Shown: positions 31,846-43,681, counted from the stretch's first letter. The stretch: 64,000 bases of DNA from Meconema thalassinum (GCA_946902985.2 OX336396.1:239274297-239338296); one strand, 5' to 3'. Notes: generated by a model not told the origin, from the sequence alone. A program made the numbers and translations.

Positions 31846-32187
31846 TGCGGAAGCAATCCACTGCTTACTTGATGCGAGCTGCGCTCTATACCGGCCAGTT
31901 AGTGAACCCATGCCAGCGATGTTATTGAGAATGGCCTCGTTTTTGCCGGTCATCGCACTGCCAAGTTTAGGCGCGATTAAAAATTAGGTGTGCGGAAGGT
32001 ATATTAAATGTGTTTCTCCCAGTGTTATGTTTAGACCAACGAAGTTTCAATTATTGTTAGTAGTCGACGTTAATATACTGAATTCGTACGTTGTTTGGAG
32101 TGTTTGTTGATGCGATATAGATTCCACATAGCCACATGGCCGACAGTGCATCGAGTGCTTACATTAAATAAGATTACAGCAAGAGTA

Positions 32188-34906
32188 TTGAACCCTTTAT
32201 CCTCTGATGGATAAATGATTCGATGTTTTATTTCTTCAATTAATTAATATTTCCACCAGCGTCATAAAATAGCCAGACGAAGATGAGGAAATTTCAAGCA
32301 TTTGTTGGAGACAGTTGGGACATACCTGCAGCAGTTTGACAAAAGGCTAGATACTTAAGGATTGTGAAAAGAAATAGCATAGCAATGATTCAGAAGGACA
32401 GGTGGTGGCCACCTCAAAATATAAAAGGGACGCGTGGTGAGACACGCTTATGGCATGTGCATTGTACTATTCGCGCCTAGAAAAAATATAATGCAGTAAC
32501 GTGAGTGGTTGATGGTACCACTGGACACTCCTACGAGGCCGATGTCTGATAAAACCGCGAAGTTAACAGAAAATGTGGAACCAATGAGAGATGAATGCTT
32601 ACGAGCGCGCCAAGTCTAGCTTGGGCACGCGATATCTAGCATTAACGCGGGAGATCGGCTAGACAACATCTCTACGATCGATTCTTGAATTAATGGGCAT
32701 ATTCAAGACCTGCGCAATTTTACGAGTTCAGTGATATTTGTTTCATTCCTGTACCACTATTATTTTGAGAAATTTTTATATAATTTCCCCTTCCATCGAT
32801 ACCTAGGGCCAGTTCATTTATAAGTGGCATGAAGAGCCAAGACCTGGTTGATTATACATTGTGTGTCGGAAGACACAGGTTAGACTATATTTTGTGCGTC
32901 CGAGGACGTTAGGCTGATTATATTTTGTGCGTCCGAGGACGTAGGTTACTGTACTTTGCGTGTCATGAGGACACAGATTTTTATTAATACAAGTGTGTTA
33001 AAATCAGTGTGATAGATGGTCACTGTACTATTTTTGTAGGGACAGTATCTTCGACAATTCGCCAACAGACTGTTTCTGGGGAACTAAGTACCTAGAACGG
33101 CGAATTTAGTAGTCAGATATCGAGTGTATAATAATCTATAACTTTTACATCAGCACGAGAGATGACATCACTGACCATGGAAGAAGTTTGGAACCGACAA
33201 CACTCCGTCGAAATGTTTGAGACGAGCTAAGCAGCATTAAGTTGGGAAATGGCTGCAGATGTCCGTTGACGGTGATTGGCTGAGGATGAGTACTGAATAA
33301 TATTCTTATTATCTGATAAATTAACTTATGGTATATGGGACAAATAGTTTTTGTAAATATCTTGCTTGTGTTGATTAACGTAGTGTATTTAGTTTTGCAT
33401 GGAAACAGCTCGCACAATTTTATTTAGTTGTAGTTCCTTGTTTTTTGTTTTTTTTTAAACTAACGTGACTATGTGGACGACCGTGTTCGCATATGTTTAC
33501 GTAATGCGGTTGAGAAACGTCTCTCGGAGATATGTTGTGTTTCAGGAGTAGGACTGAATTAGTATAATCATGCAGTAGATTGGAGGGTAAATTAATCCTT
33601 GTAATGTTTATTATTGATCAGATTCAGTGAGTTTATTGCCGTTGGAGAAATGTGGTTTGTGGCGAGGAGCAGTCAGCTCTCTCGTAGGTTTTAATATTTT
33701 TAATTAGTTTGTGAGCATCTTATTCAACCGACCTGTGTGAAAAGTGTTATGTCATTCCCAGCAGTGTGTGTGTGTGTGATTTTATTGGTCATTACAAGCG
33801 GGAATTTCAGCGTAGACTGATTTCTGTCAGCTTGATGCCAAGCCCATATCGTTACCTTGCGAGGACGTATGTGGCTATTTCGATTAATGTCTTACCATAT
33901 GTTTATGTGGTTGAGATTTGTTGCTGTTGATTCCACGAGATAACGGGACAGTTCGTCTGGTTATTTTTACACACCGGGCTGGACGATGACAGGTGTTGTG
34001 GTAGGGGGAAGATGTTTCACAAGGCGGGCTGAAAGGATTGCAGCAAGGTCATTAGGGAGTGCTTTGGCTCCGTAAAGTTACTTGAAATACAGAATAAGAA
34101 CTGATCAATGGTAAACATTGTTTAAATAAATGGGAGTTGCCTACGAATCACTATAATCTCCGAAGCGTTAGCTTAACGTGCATGTTTGTTCATATAAGAT
34201 AATCTCAGCCGTTGAGGCTTTTGTTGTTGTTGGTTTATTCCATGTTTATGTTTCATATTTGTGACCCGTGTAGTCACGTGCGATGCTGTCTTTCCTTGTT
34301 TGTGTATTGAGCAATTGGCCGGGTTGGCAGCTCATTTTGTCAGATGCGTCACCGCATTGAAGAAGGGTCCCGAGGGAGATTCCTGTAAATAGTAGATTTT
34401 AGATTGTGTGTCAGCATTAATTTTTAAGGGTTTTTATTAGTGTTGTGTCCCATATCCGTAAACGTTGATTTACGAGATGACTGATCGTAAGCATCGTGGC
34501 TGTTACCCGATGTAAACGAACAGTCATCCAAAGTACTCATTCCTCGTAGTTAGTCATTACGCGTACATGAAATCCCAATGCAAGTTAGTGGAACTTGGAT
34601 CCACATTTTTATAAGGGGGAGATCCGTCTGACTCCTCAACATTAATAGATGTTTTTGTCATGGGAAGATTCAGGGAGGAATTTTATTATTGTTATTGTTT
34701 ATATTCATTTCTTTTTGCACAAATAGTCATCAAATTATGTTATTATTTTATGTCATGTCACTTTTTTCTTTATTATAGTTTTAATCCTATGACCCTTGCC
34801 TCAGTAGAGCATGTTGTTTGGCGAACGTATACATCACACTATGAACTGAGCGCGACCCCTTGATTAAGATTTCTTACATATAAACACTGCAATACTAAAG
34901 GGTTCA
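32188..34906. mobile_element. 2.7-kb TIR element of unknown superfamily
   Basis: The ends TTGAACCCTTTA (32188) and TAAAGGGTTCA (ending 34906) are inverted repeats. GTA flanks both sides (32185-32187 and 34907-34909), and the family B sequence joins correctly if one copy is removed. The interior has no transposase; frames such as 33417-33145 and 34660-34863 are unrecognised. Near 32855-32985 four units of about 40 bp repeat GTGCGTCCGAGGACGT-type text. The superfamily cannot be assigned from an ambiguous 2-4-bp duplication. Confidence 0.65.
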
Positions 34907-35272
34907 GTATGAAGATTTAATAACTCGTAAATGTTTTCAGCAAATATGATAAAATAAATTTTTCACACTAAAGAACGACAACTTGAAGATGATTTATTGT
35001 TGGAATATCTTAAATGGAGTCTCCAAACCTTGAACTAAACTGTATGCGATATACATTCCCCATAGCCACATGGCCTACAGTACGTCGTTGTACCGATCTC
35101 CGCCATCACGCGCGCTCATTGTTTCCGTCCCATGCACTTCCATTCCATCCATTTCCGTCCCATCCACGTCTATCCCTTTTCCAAAATCACTCCCACAAAA
35201 TATCCAGCTACCGAGTGGAAAGATGTTACACATCAAATACTTAACTAAAAGTAATATGTTTAATAATAAACA

Positions 35273-35773
35273 GGGGGCTTTTGTGGCATAGTTGGTAGCA
35301 TGCTGAGCTTCTATGCCCAAGATCGCGGGTTCAAACCCGGCCAAAGACGTCGAATTTGTTAAGAGCGTTAAAAATCCCTCAGTATGCCTTCCTTCGGAGG
35401 GGAAGTAAAGCCGGCGGGCCCATTCCATAGATTTATGGCATGTACAAGAACCTTCCACTAACTACTATTGTACGAAGCTAAATTTGTAGGTTAGATTTGA
35501 TAAACGCTCAGTTATTTCCAAAGTTCTTCGCCTGGTGCCAGTTGCGGTGGCATCTAGTAACCACGTTTACAGCTAGGTGTCGTTGACGGCAGCATTTGGT
35601 AGCAAAAGTAGGAACTATTTGAAATTGATCGTCTGCAGTCCTTACCTGAATTACAGATAATACAGCCATCACGATTAACACCGGTTATCAGACAGATTGT
35701 ACACACACCCTATGATCACGGGGCTACATGACTGCGTTGCCACAGCCCCTAAACTGAAGAACCAACCAACCAC
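35273..35773 (+). mobile_element. SINE family F, complete, 11-bp target duplication
   Basis: The head has A-box-like GTGGCATAGTTGGTAGCATG and B-box GGTTCAAACCCGG (35328-35340). The body holds TTAAGAGCGTTAAAAATCCC and CCTTCCACTAACT; the 3' domain holds AACACCGGTTATCAGAC and GCCCCTAAACTGAAGAACC. The flanking repeat AATAATAAACA at 35262-35272 and 35774-35784 sets both ends. Partial copies are at 8580-9045, 19280-19460 and 39780-40090. Its 3' domain is shared with family G. Confidence 0.88.
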
Positions 35774-35854
35774 AATAATAAACAAAAAATACGCAAAACA
35801 AATAACCAGAACCTCAAAAGAGAACAAAGTCTTTGAGTAAATCCATATTTGAGA

Positions 35855-35998
35855 ATTTCGATTGCATTTTTACCGTGGAATCCGAACTACAGGTGGCAAT
35901 CGAAAATCTCATGTGTATTGAGCTAGAATCGAACTCTGTCTACCTCGGTGAGAAGGAATCAGCTTGACCACTGTACCACCACGCCCTCTTAACGACAA
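35855..35998 (-). repeat. tRNA-like SINE head, minus strand
   Basis: Read in reverse from 35995, GGCGTGGTGGTACAGTGGTC is an A-box-like start, and GAGTTCGATTCTAGC near 35925 is a B-box. The body leads into a TGGAATCCG block similar to 36540. It is an old SINE fragment. Confidence 0.5.
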
Positions 35999-36483
35999 CT
36001 ACAAGATAGATGCATAAACTTTTCAAACCATTCCTCCGTGCTGGTGAAATGAATGAACTAGCCTACTTTTGATTGATCTGTTTCCATGCTGCTACGTGCT
36101 GTGAGGTAATTCGTGCTCTTAAATGAAAAGTTCGCGATCTCTCGCAACTTTCGTCAAGTAATCTCAAGTCCTTTTGAGTCGTGAGAGAACTGGCTGGTCC
36201 ATTCCCACGCTCGGCACAGCCCGGCGAGCTGGTAACCATGGCAACAACATCTTAAGGACCGGACTCATTACTTCAGGCTTCGAATTAAGACATCGATTTC
36301 TTTTACGAGATAGGAAGTTCTTTTCATTAAAAGACTCTTGTCTCGAGAACCTAAGCTTTTCAATACAGCTGTACCATTGTTCTGCCTTGATGGAACTAGC
36401 TGCTGGAGATCTTTGGACTGTATAATACAAGAGGAGTATTCCGTCATTTCAGAATATTAGGAAAGAAAAGGAAGGAGGCTTGT

Positions 36484-36600
36484 AGTTTAACGTGACCGTT
36501 AATCTTGAGATCATGAGCCACGGGACCTCCTTTTTACGTGGAATCCGAACCACAGGACATGGCATTTCACTTCGAAAATCTCACATGCATTGACCGGGAA
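36484..36600. repeat. Repeat block shared with 24400-24525
   Basis: GAGATCATGAGCCACGGGA, TGGAATCCGAACCACAGG and GACATGGCATTTCACTTCG occur here on the plus strand and, with few changes, in reverse inside the LARD-like element at about 24408-24523. The block in the LARD was therefore captured from, or inserted as, a genomic repeat. Confidence 0.65.
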
Positions 36601-36609
36601 TCTATTAGG

Positions 36610-36858
36610 AAAGAATTCATGATTAAAATCACTAGTAATGTATTTTTTTTAAATGGAATGCAGTCGAAAGAAAGCATAAGCCCCTTTGACGTCAGATTGG
36701 CAGGTGAAATGCTAAAGGAAGTAGAAAACATCTGCTACTTAGGAAGCAAAATAACCAGTGATGGACGAAGCAAAGAGGATATAAAAAGTAGGCTGGCTCG
36801 GGCAAGGAAAGTATTTCTACAGAAAAGAAATCTGTTGACATCAGTATAGATTCTGAGA
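36610..36858 (+). pseudogene. LINE ORF2 C-terminal fragment, part 1
   Basis: The frame reads EVENICYLGSKITSDGRSKE, then SRLARARKVFLQKRNLLT and stops. This YLGS...T.DG...EI..R...A...F motif order is the thumb region that follows the RT domain in many arthropod LINEs. It continues after the family A insertion at 38632. The product cannot be functional. Confidence 0.72.
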
Positions 36859-36870
36859 AAGTAATTTTTA

Positions 36871-38614
36871 GCCTATTTTCATTTTATGAAAAAAAAATAG
36901 GCTTATGAGATCACCTTTTGTCCGTGTGTGGGTGTGTGTGTGCGCTTGTGTGTCTGCGTGATGTCTGTGTGTCCCCTCTAATGGCATCTAAACGACTGGA
37001 ACGATTTCAATGAAACTCGGTAAGGTCCTAGCACCATTTTGGCCGACCCCGACTGTGCCCTTCAAATTGTTTTACGTCTCACCAATCCAACATAACGGCT
37101 GTGCGAAATATTTTACCAGCATTCAATATCTCCGAAAATATTACCGATATCACCCTGAAATTTTGTAGGGTGTTAAAGAAAAATATTAGAAGTTCACCTA
37201 TGTAACTTTCAAAAACCTGTTAACTACAACACGAAAATGGCAGCCAAGCGACGTTGAAAATTTTAAATAGACTTTCCTCGCGATTTAATCGTCCAATCGT
37301 AGCCTGATGAAACATGGTACAGAAAATGTTTATACACATTGTAATGCACTGGCATCTAATTTAGTTCAATTGTTACATAACCTCAAGATGGTGGCTGTGA
37401 GAATTTTAAAATTAAGTTTTTGATGTGTAACATATTTCCACTCGGTATCTGGATATTTTTGTGGCACTCGGTACTGGACATTTTTGTGGGAGTGCTTTTG
37501 GAAAAGAGACGGAAGTGGATGGGACGGAAACACCGACTACTAACAATAATTGAAACTTTGTTGGTCCAACTAGCTTAAACACTTAATCACTTTGTATTTT
37601 GTAATGAAAACACCCATATATAGCCCAAAAGTTACACTTCTAACATGTGCAGATAAACTTGCCAGCTGATTGAAATCGAGTTCGTAGTTGTCTGCGCGAA
37701 CCGCTAGATGGCACGCATAATCGGTGTCGCCAGTTTCTCGTGGGAGTTTCCGGCAGTGGATTGCTCCCGCATACAGTTGCAGGTATATGTCACTACTGCA
37801 GATGCATTTGAGAATCCTTTCATGTTTGCTGGCACAAGGTAGCACTATGAGTTCATTCTTTAAAAAATGCGAGTAAGTAATATGGAATTATTCGAATAAC
37901 ATGTCAGATGTTACACATCATATGCGACTAGTGTAAGGCTCGTATTTTTTATTTCTTGTGTCGTAATCATGCGATTGAAATTAAAGTATGAATAATGAGC
38001 CTACGCGATAATTTTCCTTTAATGGTTCATAACTCTATGGCCTATACATATAACAATCCTACATGGCGACCATCCAAAATATTTAGAAGGTTGACAATAT
38101 CTACGACTCTATTACAGCAATCAAACTCTTTTTTTAATGTTCATAGGGGCTATGAACATAAGTTCACCTATATGACTTTAAATAACCTGGTGATCACAAA
38201 TCCAACATTGTGGCGACGCGAAGTATAAATATTTAAATGGACGTTTCTCGCAATTTAAGCATCCGAGTGCAGTGAAACTTGGTACAGTAAATGCTTATAC
38301 AATTGTTAATCCACTGGCATCTAATTAATTTCGATTGTTTCCATAGCCACAAGATGGCAGCAGTGCGAAATTTTTAAATCTCGTTTTTACTTCTTGTGTC
38401 CTAATCATGCGATTGAAGTTTGAATACTACACGAACACAATAATCTTCATGTAACAGTACATAACTCTAAGACCTACATATATAAAAATCCAACATGATG
38501 ACCATCTGAAATATTAGACGGTCCTCAATATCTACGAATCTATTGCAGCAATCAAACTGGAATTTTGTATGTTGATAGAGGTAATTAACATAAGTAGGTT
38601 ATCTGAAAATAGGC
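36871..38614 (+). mobile_element. Family A, best-bounded copy (TTTA duplication)
   Basis: It begins GCCTATTTTCA and ends TGAAAATAGGC, 11-bp inverted ends, with TTTA on both sides (36867-36870, 38615-38618), and it sits inside a LINE reading frame, which confirms the limits. The head is a hairpin (GCCTATTTTC...AAAATAGGC at 36871-36903) followed by CTTATGAGATCACC, a TG-rich tract and AAACGACTGGAACGATTTCA. The interior has a tandem duplication of about 430 bp (38000 against 38431). A minus copy of family B is nested at 37421. The element is non-autonomous, without ORFs of interest. Confidence 0.7.
37421..37945 (-). repeat. Family B, minus copy, internally deleted, inside family A
   Basis: The plus strand starts TGATGTGTAACATATTTCC and ends TAGTGTAAGGCTCGTAT, the two ends of family B in reverse. 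At 525 bp it lacks part of the middle seen at 17195-18035. It interrupts the family A block AAATTAAGTTTTT/ATTTCTTGTGTC, so it inserted in a T-rich site. Confidence 0.72.
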
Positions 38615-38631
38615 TTTAGTTCTTCACGAAA

Positions 38632-39040
38632 AAACTTGTTTAAAGTCTTTGTCAGGAGTGTGGTGCTCTATGGAAGTGAAAGTTGGATTGTTGGTGGAAA
38701 AAGAGGAGAATTAAAGCATTTGAAATGTCGTGTTACAGGAGAATAATGAAGATCGATAGAGTAAATAATGAAGAAGTTTTAAGAGGAGTAGGAAGGGAGA
38801 GAGGTTTCTGGCGACTGTCAGTGATGGGAGGAGATAGGTTGGATGGACTGAAACTAGGACACTTAGGATTAGCAAACTTAATTATAGAAGGAAGCGTCGA
38901 GGACAAGAACTGTAGGGGTATACCAAGGTTAGAATATGTTAAAGAGTTTGCCTCGAATGTAAGTTGTGGTAGCCATCTAGAACTGATTAGCTCAGGGCAG
39001 GGATGCGTCGAGGATCTTCTCCTTGGTTAAAAGCTGTAAT
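38632..39040 (+). pseudogene. LINE ORF2 C-terminal fragment, part 2
   Basis: VVLYGSESWIV at about 38660 is the usual SVALYGSETW motif, followed by AFEMSCYRRIMKI and NNEEVLR, then IIEGSVEDKNCRGIPRLEYV, all found in order at the C-terminus of a common arthropod LINE. It joins the fragment at 36610-36858. Frame slips lie near 38690 and 38820. Confidence 0.72.
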
Positions 39041-39299
39041 ACTGGAAGTCTGCGGCTCAATGAAGTCCTAAACAAATTGATTCCGCTAGGGATTTCTGAA
39101 CTTGATGTCCAACATCGCTCCAAATTGGGTGATGTGGTTTACACTTGGTCCCCTCTACTCAAAGTGCCTAAGTAGTGTCGGACACCCCTCTCACAGGAGA
39201 GGAAAGGAAAAACAAGCAGTCGGGCTCAAGAGATATTGGGAACGAAATACTGTAGATCATCGAAAAACTACTAGTCTTAAGCACTCCTTAGTGACCTTA

Positions 39300-39422
39300 A
39301 ATCAATAATAATAAATAATAATAATACAGTAATAATAATATGCATGCGATTGAGACGTCATTGTTAACCATCAACATCAAATACATTTATTTCTTCTTCT
39401 TCTTCTTCTTCTTCTCCTTTCG
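39300..39422. repeat. AAT and TTC microsatellites
   Basis: AAT units at about 39307-39341 and TTC units at about 39371-39417 with 30 bp between. The first may be the tail of the preceding LINE fragment. Confidence 0.85.
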
Positions 39423-39779
39423 AATAACCCATTTGGAGGGTACGATGAATCAATGTTGGCTATTGTCCATTGTATTCAATTTCCGTTGTTTCAAAAATTT
39501 CTTTCATCCTTCTAGAGCGACGATCTTTCTCCTCTGAGTCCACTTTCTACGAGTTGTTTGTTACTTCCTTTCATGAAATTCTGCCTTTTGTAAAGCTTCC
39601 CTGAAGAGTGATCTGTTTGCTATTGTGTTTGTCTGAATGTTGGCATTATTTTGTCAAATCTTTGTCAATTTCAATCGTTTGGATTTTAGTGCCGGGAGTG
39701 TCCGAGGACATGTTTGGCTCGCCGAAGTCTGTAGCTGCTTCCAGCGGACACCCTTATTAGGGTGAGCTACAAGTTCCGT

Positions 39780-40090
39780 TCAATTTCAATTAGTTCCAAC
39801 TTTCGCTACCAGATATCAATGATACCTAGTGGTGAACGTTGGAACTGTGGTAGAGCGTTTCAACGAAATCTAACATAGACATTTAGCTTCACACAAGTTT
39901 AGTTAGTGGAAGGATCTTTTACATGCCATAAATCTATGACATGGGACCGCCGGCTTTACTTCCCCTCGGAAGGAAGGCATACTGAAGGATATTAACGCTC
40001 TTAAAAATCCGACGACTTCAGCCGGGTTTGAACCCGCGATTTTGGGCACAGCAGTTCAGCATGCTACCAACTACGCAGATACTGTGGAAA
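39780..40090 (-). mobile_element. SINE family F, minus, partial
   Basis: AGTTAGTGGAAGGATC, ATAAATCTATGACATGGGACC and CCGGCTTTACTTCCCCTCGG lead to the head, whose B-box reads GGTTTGAACCC on the plus strand at about 40024. The 3' tail part is diverged or missing. Confidence 0.65.
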
Positions 40091-40500
40091 ATATTTGGAC
40101 CCAAGCTTCAGGACGGTATCTGGATGAGGACTAGCTCAGGAGAACTGTATTCACTGATTGAACGATTCACCTCACTTTCATGGAAAAGTCGCATGCAATT
40201 CTACGGACATATAGCTCGAATTGACAACTCCTGACTGACCAAGAAAATCTTCCTCATAGTCAATGGAACCCGACAAACCAAAAGGACCTCATTGTAATCA
40301 ACAGTGGCCCGCTAACAACGACACGGTCTGCGTATAGACAGAAAGTAAATTCATACAAGTTTCCACCCAAGTTCCCTACGGGACGGAATTTGAAACTCAA
40401 AGCTGCATGGACTCAAGAAAGAAGACAGGCACATAGCGAAAGGATGAGGAAGTTTTGGGAAGATAAGAAGAACAAGAGGACCATTGCTAAATAATGGTTC
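40091..40500 (+). pseudogene. Degraded LINE 3' fragment
   Basis: A short frame reads KSRMQFYGHIARID, which matches the LLLFYGHLLRM-type motif of LINE C-termini, and further on AAWTQERRQAHSERMRKFWED at about 40409-40470 resembles the WTDEQKKQHSAHMKEYW motif at 13590. Many stops and frame slips lie between. It is an old 5'-truncated copy. Confidence 0.6.
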
Positions 40501-40778
40501 TACGTGCTCCTTAGAGGGTCAAACGAATAATTCTAGATAGATCTGAAGTCTGTTCGCCGAGTCGAGATAGCACGCGTAAATACTTGCACGTGGTCACTTG
40601 ACTGCCGGAACAGGGAAACACGCCCAGTTCACGTCATCGGCTCTGCCAGACAGGGGTAGCCAAGAAGCTCCGAGATCATTAGTCATGCCGTAGCCCTAGA
40701 AAATACAAGCCTTGCTGCACGTAGTGCTGTGATGCCCTGTATACTGTTGTCTGTTATGAGCAGCTAAAAGAAATTATA

Positions 40779-43098
40779 CGAGCCTTACAGCAGTCGCATA
40801 TGATGTGTAACATGTGATATGTTATCCTGCTATGTGTGTCCCGGGAACGCAAATCCCTTGTTGATCGTGAACTCTGTTGGCCATTGAAATAACTACTTGT
40901 AAAACTCCACTGCCAAATCCTGACCGTAATGAATCATAATTGTTATTTCCCGTGGCGGAAGAAATTCACTGCCTACTTGATGCGAGTTGCGCTCTATTGG
41001 CAACTCAAACTAACACTTGGGGCGCTGCGGTCGGTCTGGATAAGTAGGGTTCAAAATACTTAATAACACGTGTTTGATATGGAACACTATTTATTTTTCG
41101 GTTATAATCAGTAAATGTGGTCTCTAAAGTAATGACAGTGTTATTTTTAATTGTATATATGTATAACTGTGCGATACACGTGATCTAATTTGTGTGTTCC
41201 ACTGGATTTTTTGTGTGAATTGCATATTATCAAGCATCAGTTTTTATGGTTGATGTAGATCAGCTGAATCAAATATACACAGGGTTACACTTCGGACATT
41301 ATTTCGGTACTATTATGCGCAACATAATGTAAATGTCGATCCTGAGTCAACGCCAAGGACATTCAAATAGAGAAATACGGTACATAAACAAATAAATAAC
41401 ACACCGAAGCTATGCTACTTTTATTATTCCGAGACTAGCATCCACGCAAACTAGACGCCACTGTTCCAAGCTCCGACTTATATCGTGAATTGATGTCAAA
41501 CTGATGATCCGCCAGCCTTTCCGCCAAGCCTACACCTCGTAATCGCCAAGTTCTTCGATATTCGAGCTATTCCACTACGAGTCATATAGGCCTAATTTGC
41601 CTCTCTGTGGTAACACTGTAGAATGAGTGATTCCGCTACCATTCAAATATTCAACACCAAACCCACCTTTTAACCATCCAAATCAAGCAATTCCTGTCGC
41701 CCCCCGAGTTTTAATACAAGTTAAACTCATTCCTTCTCCCTAGCAAGCAGCCAATCATTAATTATTTAATTAATTATACACATAACTTCAATCTTAGCAG
41801 CGCGCCCGTCGTAACAGCTGTTTTTAAACCGGATAACCTTCGCTGGCTTTACGTCGCAGGTCTTCTGTCTGTCTACCTCCCGGGGTGGAAAGGTATTATT
41901 AAAATAATTAATTAATTGGTATTCTGCCCGAAGGCAGGTCCGAGCCTCCGAAGAGGCTACCCCCAGCCGGAGTTTACTTGCGGTAGGGTGGCCAGGGCCT
42001 TTCCGCTCCTCCTTATGTTGGCCAACAGCGCGCTGTGCCTAGAACCGGCATACCATCCAAGTTCTGACTGCGCCCAATGTTGCTTAACTGCGGAGTTCTC
42101 ATGGGATCCGGTGTTTCAACACGGCTAGGCCGTTGGCAAAGGTATTATTATTAGGTATTATTAGGTATCATCACATTTCGGCTATTGCTATTTGCATCTT
42201 TTGGAAAGTGATGAAAACGTATACCCGCAGCCTTCTTATACATCGACTTACAGCCGTAAACTGAGCAATTCACTTTGCTTTTACTCATTTTTTACTCTAT
42301 CAACGAGTAAAACTTATTACTTATGTTTAAAGACACGAACAATTTACCACGATCTCTTTACCAATACAAGAAACCATATACAAACAGTCACCACGTGATA
42401 AATGTACCCTACTTGGTAAGTTTCTCATTTTTACCGCTAGATGTCATATCAGATAGCTGGAGTTGCCAATACCGGCCAGTTAGTGAACCCATGCCAGCGA
42501 TGTTATTGAAAATGGCCTCGTTTTACCGATCAGCGCACTGCCAAGTATAGGCGCGATGAAAAATTATGTGTGCGGAAAGTATATTAAATGTGTTTCTCCC
42601 AGTGATAAGTTTAGACCAACGAAGTTTCAATTATTGTTAGTAGTCGGCGTTAATATACTGAATTCCTACGTTGTTTGGAATGTTTATTGATGCGATATAG
42701 ATTCCACATAGCCACATGGCCGACAGTACATCGAGTGCTTACATTAAATAAGAATACAGCAAAAGTATGAAGATTTAATAAATCGTAAATGTTTTCAGCA
42801 AATATGATAAAATGAATATTTTCACACCAAAGAACGACAACTTGAAGATGATTTACTGTAGGAATATCTTAAAATGGGGTCTCCAAACCTTGACCTAAAC
42901 TGTATGCGAAATACATTCCCCATAGCCACATGGCCTACAGTACGTCGTTGTACCGATCTCCGCCATCATGCGCGCTCATTGTTTCCGTCCCATGCACTTC
43001 CGTCCCATCCATTCCCGTCCCATCCATTCGCGTCCCTTTTCCAAAATCACTCCCACAAAAATGTCCAGCTACCGAGTGGAAATATGTTAGACATCAAA
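40779..43098 (+). repeat. Family B copy split by a TIR element
   Basis: The parts 40779-40996 and 42470-43098 correspond to the complete copy at 17195-18035. The start (ATACGAGCCTTACAGCAGTC) and the end (GAAATATGTTAGACATCA) are recognisable. The break lies in GCTCTA/TACCGGCC, where the TA is duplicated. Confidence 0.75.
40997..42469. mobile_element. 1.47-kb TIR element with TA duplication
   Basis: The ends TTGGCAACTC and GAGTTGCCAA are 10-bp perfect inverted repeats flanked by TA (40995-40996, 42470-42471), and the family B sequence is continuous without it. TA duplication suggests Tc1/mariner-type mobilisation. No transposase is present. A GC-rich block at about 41914-42145 (GCCCGAAGGCAGGTCCGAGC...) differs from its surroundings and may be a nested retroposon; the 70-codon frame in it is unrecognised. 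Confidence 0.75.
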
Positions 43099-43242
43099 AG
43101 AAAAAAAAGTAATAAATACTGTAGCTGCTTGGATTCCCCAAGATGCCTTAAGGCACAGCATACCCCTCAATCCTGCTTGGGACAATTAATTAAACATTCT
43201 TTTTAAAATTTTAAATCGAGTGTTATTTTCTTATCAGAAATG

Positions 43243-43660
43243 TCAGGTGTTGGCACTCTTGTAAATATGGTGCTGCAATATGGCCACAGAGTCAGCAATG
43301 ATACTCTCAGCAAGAGTGATCAGGTTATTTCTTTCTAAACCGAGCTTCTGGAACAGTTCCTCAACTTCTCGATAGATAGTGCCCCTGGCACCAAACAGAA
43401 TTCCTCGCACATTGAAGGTGTGATTCCTGTGCATATCTCCGTATTTCTCCCGAAAGTACGGAAAGCAATCTTCATTGATGGCTTTTTTCCCCTGGTCAAC
43501 CTCTTTTGCCTGATCTGGTGCATTCTTCTCAAAACGAATGTTTGGATCTAGAATATAGGCTTCAGTTGATGTTTTATTAAGTGCAACAATGTATGCGAAA
43601 CGGTTTCTCCCTTGAGAATCTACAGTAGTGCATGCACTTCTTCGTAGCATTCAAATTAAT
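43243..43660 (-). pseudogene. LINE-encoded C-terminal domain fragment
   Basis: The 135-codon minus frame contains AYILDPNIRFEKN, DQAKEVDQGKKAI..DCFPYF..KY and VRGILFGARGTI. This order (DPTIRFE, then YGLLFGARGTI) is the C-terminal domain seen after the RT region in many arthropod LINE proteins. DP.IRFE may belong to an endonuclease-like fold, which is an inference. The stop is at 43243. Upstream coding sequence is absent, so the copy is 5'-truncated; its 3' UTR runs toward about 43200. Confidence 0.65.
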
Positions 43661-43681
43661 TAATTAAATAATTAAATACAT

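Larger units (their letters stand above)
31094..35245 (+). repeat. Family B copy split by two insertions
   Basis: The parts 31094-31276, 31846-32187 and 34907-35245 together reproduce the order of the complete copy at 17195-18035, from ATACGAGCCTTACAGTAGTC to GATGTTACACATCA. The gaps are a family C segment and a 2.7-kb TIR element. The family B copy is therefore the oldest layer here. Confidence 0.75.

Noticed and set aside
41916..42128. 70-codon ORF (MVFCPKAGPSLRRGYPQ...) as a peptide gene.
   Set aside because: It lies in a GC-rich block that looks like a nested retroposon inside a TIR element; no signal peptide cleavage pattern or relative is recognised.
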